Shown: positions 60,567 through 64,000 of the stretch, in pieces | Layout of the letters: every line of letters begins with the position of its first letter | Numbering within the stretch: position 1 is the stretch's first letter | NCBI RefSeq assembly: GCF_049803795.1 | Contig: NZ_JBNAGJ010000002.1 | Span: forward strand, 248,001 to 312,000 | Reading direction: 5' to 3' | DNA from: Thalassobius sp002708925 | GTDB lineage: Bacteria > Pseudomonadota > Alphaproteobacteria > Rhodobacterales > Rhodobacteraceae | Length of the DNA stretch: 64,000 nt | Notes under the pieces: generated by a model | Databases searched by the model: none | What the model saw: the letters and a program-made list of their open reading frames with translations, nothing else | What the model was told of the DNA's origin: nothing | Position numbers and translations under genes: made by a program

Positions 60567-61130
60567 TCAGCGCCACGCCGCCATGCCAGTGATATCGCGT
60601 CCATGAATGAGCGCCAGTATGCCTTGTGTGCCGTCGGGCACTTGGAACACGCGGGCGTCAGCCCAAAGCTGCGCCAGGCCCAGCTCTTCGGTGACGCCCA
60701 TGCCTCCACAAAGCTGCATCGCGGTATGTATTGCTTTGTTTGCATTCGCCGTGGCCAGCCGTTTGGCCATCGCTGAGAGCCCGTTCGAGCGCGCGCCCGT
60801 ATCGAGCGTGGCCAGCGCCATTAGGCAGGTGAGCCGGGCCGAGGTGATCCCCGCATCCATGTCCGAAAGATCCTGTTGAACAAGCTGTTTGGCCGCTAAT
60901 GGCGCTCCGAATTGCTTCCGGTCAGCGACATGTGCCAGCGCGATGTCATACGCCCGTCGCGCGACGCCAAGCGCCATCAAGCCGATCAACGGACGGTTCG
61001 CGTTCCACACGATGGTCATGTATTTCCCGGCGTCCCCAGGACTACCGATCAAATGGTTCAACGGCACCTCAGTGCGATCAAAGGTCACCTCGCACAGGTG
61101 CCCCTGTTTGAGCCCTGCCAATTCCGTTTC
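60567..61130 (-). pseudogene. acyl-CoA dehydrogenase, 5'-truncated
   Basis: Only the C-terminal half remains: QGHLCEVTFDRTEVPLNHLIG, then the helical domain with RPLIGLMALGVARRAYDIAL, DRKQFGAPLAAKQLVQQDLSDM, and the FAD/acyl-CoA end IHTAMQLCGGMGVTEELGLAQLWADARVFQVPDGT. An intact enzyme has about 380 residues, so roughly half is missing. The frame continues upstream into the antisense of the pyruvate carboxylase fragment, which shows a DNA junction near 61,110-61,130. Confidence 0.85.
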
Positions 61131-61793
61131 CCGGAAGGCATCGTAGACAAGGCGCTGAAAGGCGAAAAGCCGAACACCGACCGCCCCGGCAAGCATTTGA
61201 AGCCGGTAGATATGGAAGCGACCCGCGCAGATTTATCCAAACAGCTTCAAGGCTTTGAGGTCGATGATGAGGATCTGAACGGTTACCTGATGTATCCAAA
61301 GGTCTTCTTGGATTATATGGGCCGCCACCGTCAGTATGGCCCTGTGCGCACATTGCCAACGAAAACGTTCTTCTATGGCATGGAGCCGGGCGAGGAAATT
61401 TCCGCAGAAATCGATCCTGGTAAGACCTTGGAAATCCGCTTGCAGGCTGTCGGAGAAACCGATGAGAACGGCGAAGTGAAAGTCTTCTTCGAACTTAACG
61501 GTCAACCACGCGTGATCCGTGTTCCAAACCGCATGGTCAAAGCTTCAACGGCGGCGCGGCCAAAGGCAGAACTTGGCAACGCGAACCATATCGGCGCGCC
61601 GATGCCGGGTGTGGTTGCCTCTGTTGGAGTAACGGCTGGCCAAGAGGTCAAAGAAGGGGATCTGTTACTGACACTCGAAGCAATGAAGATGGAAACTGGC
61701 ATCCACGCAGAACGCGATGCCTTTGTGAAGGCAGTCCACGTTACGGCAGGGGGCCAGATCGACGCAAAAGATCTGCTGGTTGAGCTAGAGTAA
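61127..61793 (+). pseudogene. pyruvate carboxylase C-terminal fragment
   Basis: About 220 codons of the C-terminus of pyruvate carboxylase: FPEGIVDKALKGEKPNTDRPG, DEDLNGYLMYPKVFLDYM, TKTFFYGMEPGEEISAEIDPGKTL and the biotinyl domain with EAMKMETG (biotin lysine about 61,686). The intact enzyme has about 1,150 residues; the biotin-carboxylase and most of the carboxyltransferase domain are missing. It meets the acyl-CoA dehydrogenase fragment head to head. About 210 bp of non-coding DNA follow. Confidence 0.88.
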
Positions 61794-62004
61794 GAGAAAC
61801 CGAAAAGAGAAGACCCGCTTATGAAAGTGCTTGGGTTTCAACACGCGAGGCCATACGGCCTTCTATAAGAGTGCGCTGATTGCTGCAAACCGCTCTGAAG
61901 GGCCTGTCACCTGTCTGGAAATCAGTCTACACCTAAGATTGCACTGAGTATTTAGCTTGCGCCATCAAATTGTGTGATGCAGGCGCGGAATTTGGCAGAC
62001 TGTG

Positions 62005-64000
62005 ATGAATAATGAGTTCTATGAGACTTTGGGTTACTGGCGTGCGTCGTTGGCAGATGGTGCATTGGGGCGGGGGCGCTTCAGGCAACGGGACCGGAAG
62101 GAATTCATCGAACTGTCGAAAGACACGCTGCGCAATGGAGTGCTGCCTAAGAACCAGATCCGCAGGGCTTTTGAAGGACAGAAGCCGGACACCAAGATGG
62201 TAGCCGTACAAATCTGGCCGATGGTCATGGCCCGGAGAACTTCCCACGGTGCAACTATATCCAATGGTTTTCCAGAAATCGTCGCACCTGTAGTAACAGA
62301 GGCGACCATTGATAGAGACGGCAACATTCGCCCATCCCGAAACGTCATTGCGAGAGACCTGCTGAAGCCACTCCCTAACGATGTTTTTTCGCTCGGCACG
62401 GTCGAAGATTTCGATACCTTTCTTTCGGCATCGCCCTTCTTGCCTGACGAAAACTCCTCTGTTTGGGAGCAATATCTAAAACACTGTCGTGCGATGCTTG
62501 ATGCCGTATCTCCGGGTTGGCCAGCTGACGATAAAAATTATGTCTCTGCTGGCGTCGGGTTTATGGAGATTTCCGGAGAGGCCACCGCCGCTATCGCGCA
62601 AGTTATCAGCCTATATGACACGCTGCTTGGTGAAAAACACAAAGCGCCGCTGTTGGAAAATCTGGCCAGGCCGTCTTCGGCCCAAAAGGAACTTTCCCCC
62701 CAGACGGAAACGAACTTCATCAATCGACTGGGGCACGCCAGCGATGAATTTCCGCTCGCAGATCATCAACGTCAGGTTCTTTCATATCTCTCAACCGGAA
62801 AACCCAGCGATGTGCTTGCTGTCAATGGGCCTCCTGGAACGGGTAAGACGACAATGCTCTTGTCGGCCATTGCGGATGCGTGGGTGCGCGCGGCGCTGCA
62901 AGAAAGTACCCCACCTGTTATCGTCGCAGCGTCCACCAATAACCAGGCTGTAACAAACATTATCGACGCGTTCGGCAAGGACTTCTCCGAAGGCGAAGGC
63001 CCATTTGCGGGCCGTTGGTTGCCTGATCTCAGAAGCTATGGGTTGTTTCTTCCGGCAAAGTCAAAAGAGGCAGAGGCTGCTCGCCGGTATCAAACTGAGC
63101 GGCTCTTCATTGAATTAGAAAGCCATGATTATGTTCCCCGCGCCCGAGATGCATTTCTGGAGGCAGGGAAAACAGCATTTCCGGACCTTGAAAACCCGGA
63201 TGTGAAAGAGATCGTATCCTCCTTGCACACTCAGATTACTGAAGAGGTCGCAAAACTGTCTGATGCGAACAAGGCGCGGCACTGGGTTGAGGAGACAACA
63301 TCGAAAGTTGCCAGCCTGCTGGGCGACGATGCCGAGACAGCTTTGCAGCAACTGGCAGAAGCTATGCAGGATAGCGCAGCAGAGCTGGAATGCCACAAGG
63401 CTTGGGAATCCGGATGGGCCAAACATCATGCAGAGCAATCTGTCTTTCTCGCCATGTTCAGCTTTCTTCCGTCAGTGGCCCGGAAAAGAGTGATGAAAGG
63501 GCGTGTTGCACTGGAAGCCATCGGCTGCACGCTGGATTTCTCAGATAGTCGTTCGGTTGAAAACATCGGGAATAGCCTGCGAGATGCAGTTCGTGTTGCA
63601 CAGGAGGCTGCTCAATCCTCCGGTGCCAGATATGAGGCAGCCCGATCTGCGTTAGACAATCTAGATCAGGCACAGAGAGCATGGGCGCGCGCAACGGAAA
63701 ATCTTGGTGCGCCTGCCGTTCCAGCAGCGGATACGTTGGACGTCGATAGGTTTGCCGATTGCCACACCCGTTTTCATCTTTTCCGACTGGCTTGCCACTA
63801 TTGGGAGGGGCGGTGGCTTCTGGAAATGGAAGATAACCTGGACGATATCGTGGCGTCGCATCGGAAAACCGGACGGAAAACAATCGAACCACGCTGGCAT
63901 CGCCGTATGATGTTGACACCCTGTGCTGTCTCTACATTTGCGAGCTTGCCAGGCAAAATGAGCTTTGGCCTGAAGTCTGGCGGTGAATGGGGCACAGGTT
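62005..64000 (+). CDS. SF1 DNA2/NAM7-like helicase (N-terminal part, runs off window)
   Basis: An open frame of 665 codons without stop to the window end. Residues 1-240 are a novel N-terminal region (VAVQIWPMVMARRTSHGA; SVWEQYLKHCRAML). Walker A VNGPPGTGKTT begins at about residue 273, preceded by the Q-motif-like PLADHQRQVLSYL, and motif Ia is PPVIVAASTNNQAVTNI, typical of UPF1/DNA2-type helicases. A long helical insertion follows (residues about 350-600), usual in large family members. Motifs II-VI would lie beyond 64,000. Such large helicases are common in defence and mobile loci. Confidence 0.78.
   Translation, partial: MNNEFYETLGYWRASLADGALGRGRFRQRDRKEFIELSKDTLRNGVLPKNQIRRAFEGQKPDTKMVAVQIWPMVMARRTSHGATISNGFPEIVAPVVTEATIDRDGNIRPSRNVIARDLLKPLPNDVFSLGTVEDFDTFLSASPFLPDENSSVWEQYLKHCRAMLDAVSPGWPADDKNYVSAGVGFMEISGEATAAIAQVISLYDTLLGEKHKAPLLENLARPSSAQKELSPQTETNFINRLGHASDEFPLADHQRQVLSYLSTGKPSDVLAVNGPPGTGKTTMLLSAIADAWVRAALQESTPPVIVAASTNNQAVTNIIDAFGKDFSEGEGPFAGRWLPDLRSYGLFLPAKSKEAEAARRYQTERLFIELESHDYVPRARDAFLEAGKTAFPDLENPDVKEIVSSLHTQITEEVAKLSDANKARHWVEETTSKVASLLGDDAETALQQLAEAMQDSAAELECHKAWESGWAKHHAEQSVFLAMFSFLPSVARKRVMKGRVALEAIGCTLDFSDSRSVENIGNSLRDAVRVAQEAAQSSGARYEAARSALDNLDQAQRAWARATENLGAPAVPAADTLDVDRFADCHTRFHLFRLACHYWEGRWLLEMEDNLDDIVASHRKTGRKTIEPRWHRRMMLTPCAVSTFASLPGKMSFGLKSGGEWGTG

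Overview
The window looks like a chromosomal segment of a GC-rich alphaproteobacterium of the order Rhodobacterales (roseobacter-like). This rests on gene families and order: a compact petA-petB-petC operon, rpsO and pnp close together, lolA next to ftsK, hspQ, a dapF-mtaB pair sharing 4 bp, a DctPQM TRAP transporter and RTX-repeat proteins. The assignment is inference from families, not a database match.

Bases 1-31,930 are ordinary core chromosome. They hold small conserved proteins, an RTX protein, rpsO, pnp with a strong leader hairpin, a peroxiredoxin, an aldehyde dehydrogenase, an RluA-type pseudouridine synthase, a STAS/HATPase switch pair, gamma-glutamyltransferase, hspQ, lolA-ftsK, an aminotransferase, an amidase, a UbiH-type hydroxylase, the cytochrome bc1 operon, an outer-membrane barrel, two small regulators or enzymes, mtaB and dapF. 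Several rho-independent terminators are clear.

Bases 31,939-47,360 are a composite, decayed mobile island directly downstream of tRNA-Lys(TTT). In order it holds: a non-coding element end (A) with a cluster of TGTAAC/GTTACA motifs; a P4-satellite-like replication cassette on the minus strand (AlpA-like HTH, small protein, Toprim protein, DUF927 protein); an unknown 270-aa protein; the C-terminal stub of an SMC-like ATPase; and a Tn7/Tn5053-like transposase set (TnsB-TnsC-TniQ) in which every gene carries a frameshift. These are followed by a phosphoesterase and small proteins, then a translationally coupled trio of large serine recombinase, ParB-like and RepB-like genes without ParA, and a divergent HTH gene. 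A second, diverged copy of the element end (B) lies at about 46.9-47.3 kb, so two related elements probably occupied this locus in tandem. No tyrosine integrase remains next to the tRNA.

Bases 47,366-60,537 are an accessory catabolic region. One minus-strand operon encodes a cupin protein, a TRAP transporter, a 53-codon BKACE remnant, an NQO1-type oxidoreductase, a DUF6282 amidohydrolase and an HpcH/HpaI aldolase, divergent from an IclR regulator. A second group resembles the beta-ketoadipate pathway: an alpha/beta hydrolase with a cysteine nucleophile, a PcaR-like IclR regulator, both subunits of a 3-oxoacid CoA-transferase, a SnoaL-like protein, an MBL-fold hydrolase and a GST. A shared CGGAC-N4-GTCCG palindrome lies in front of the hydrolase and in front of the CoA-transferase, which points to one regulon.

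Bases 60,567-64,000 show a rearrangement scar: a 5'-truncated acyl-CoA dehydrogenase and a 5'-truncated pyruvate carboxylase meet head to head near 61.1 kb. The start of a large SF1 (DNA2/NAM7-like) helicase follows and runs off the window.
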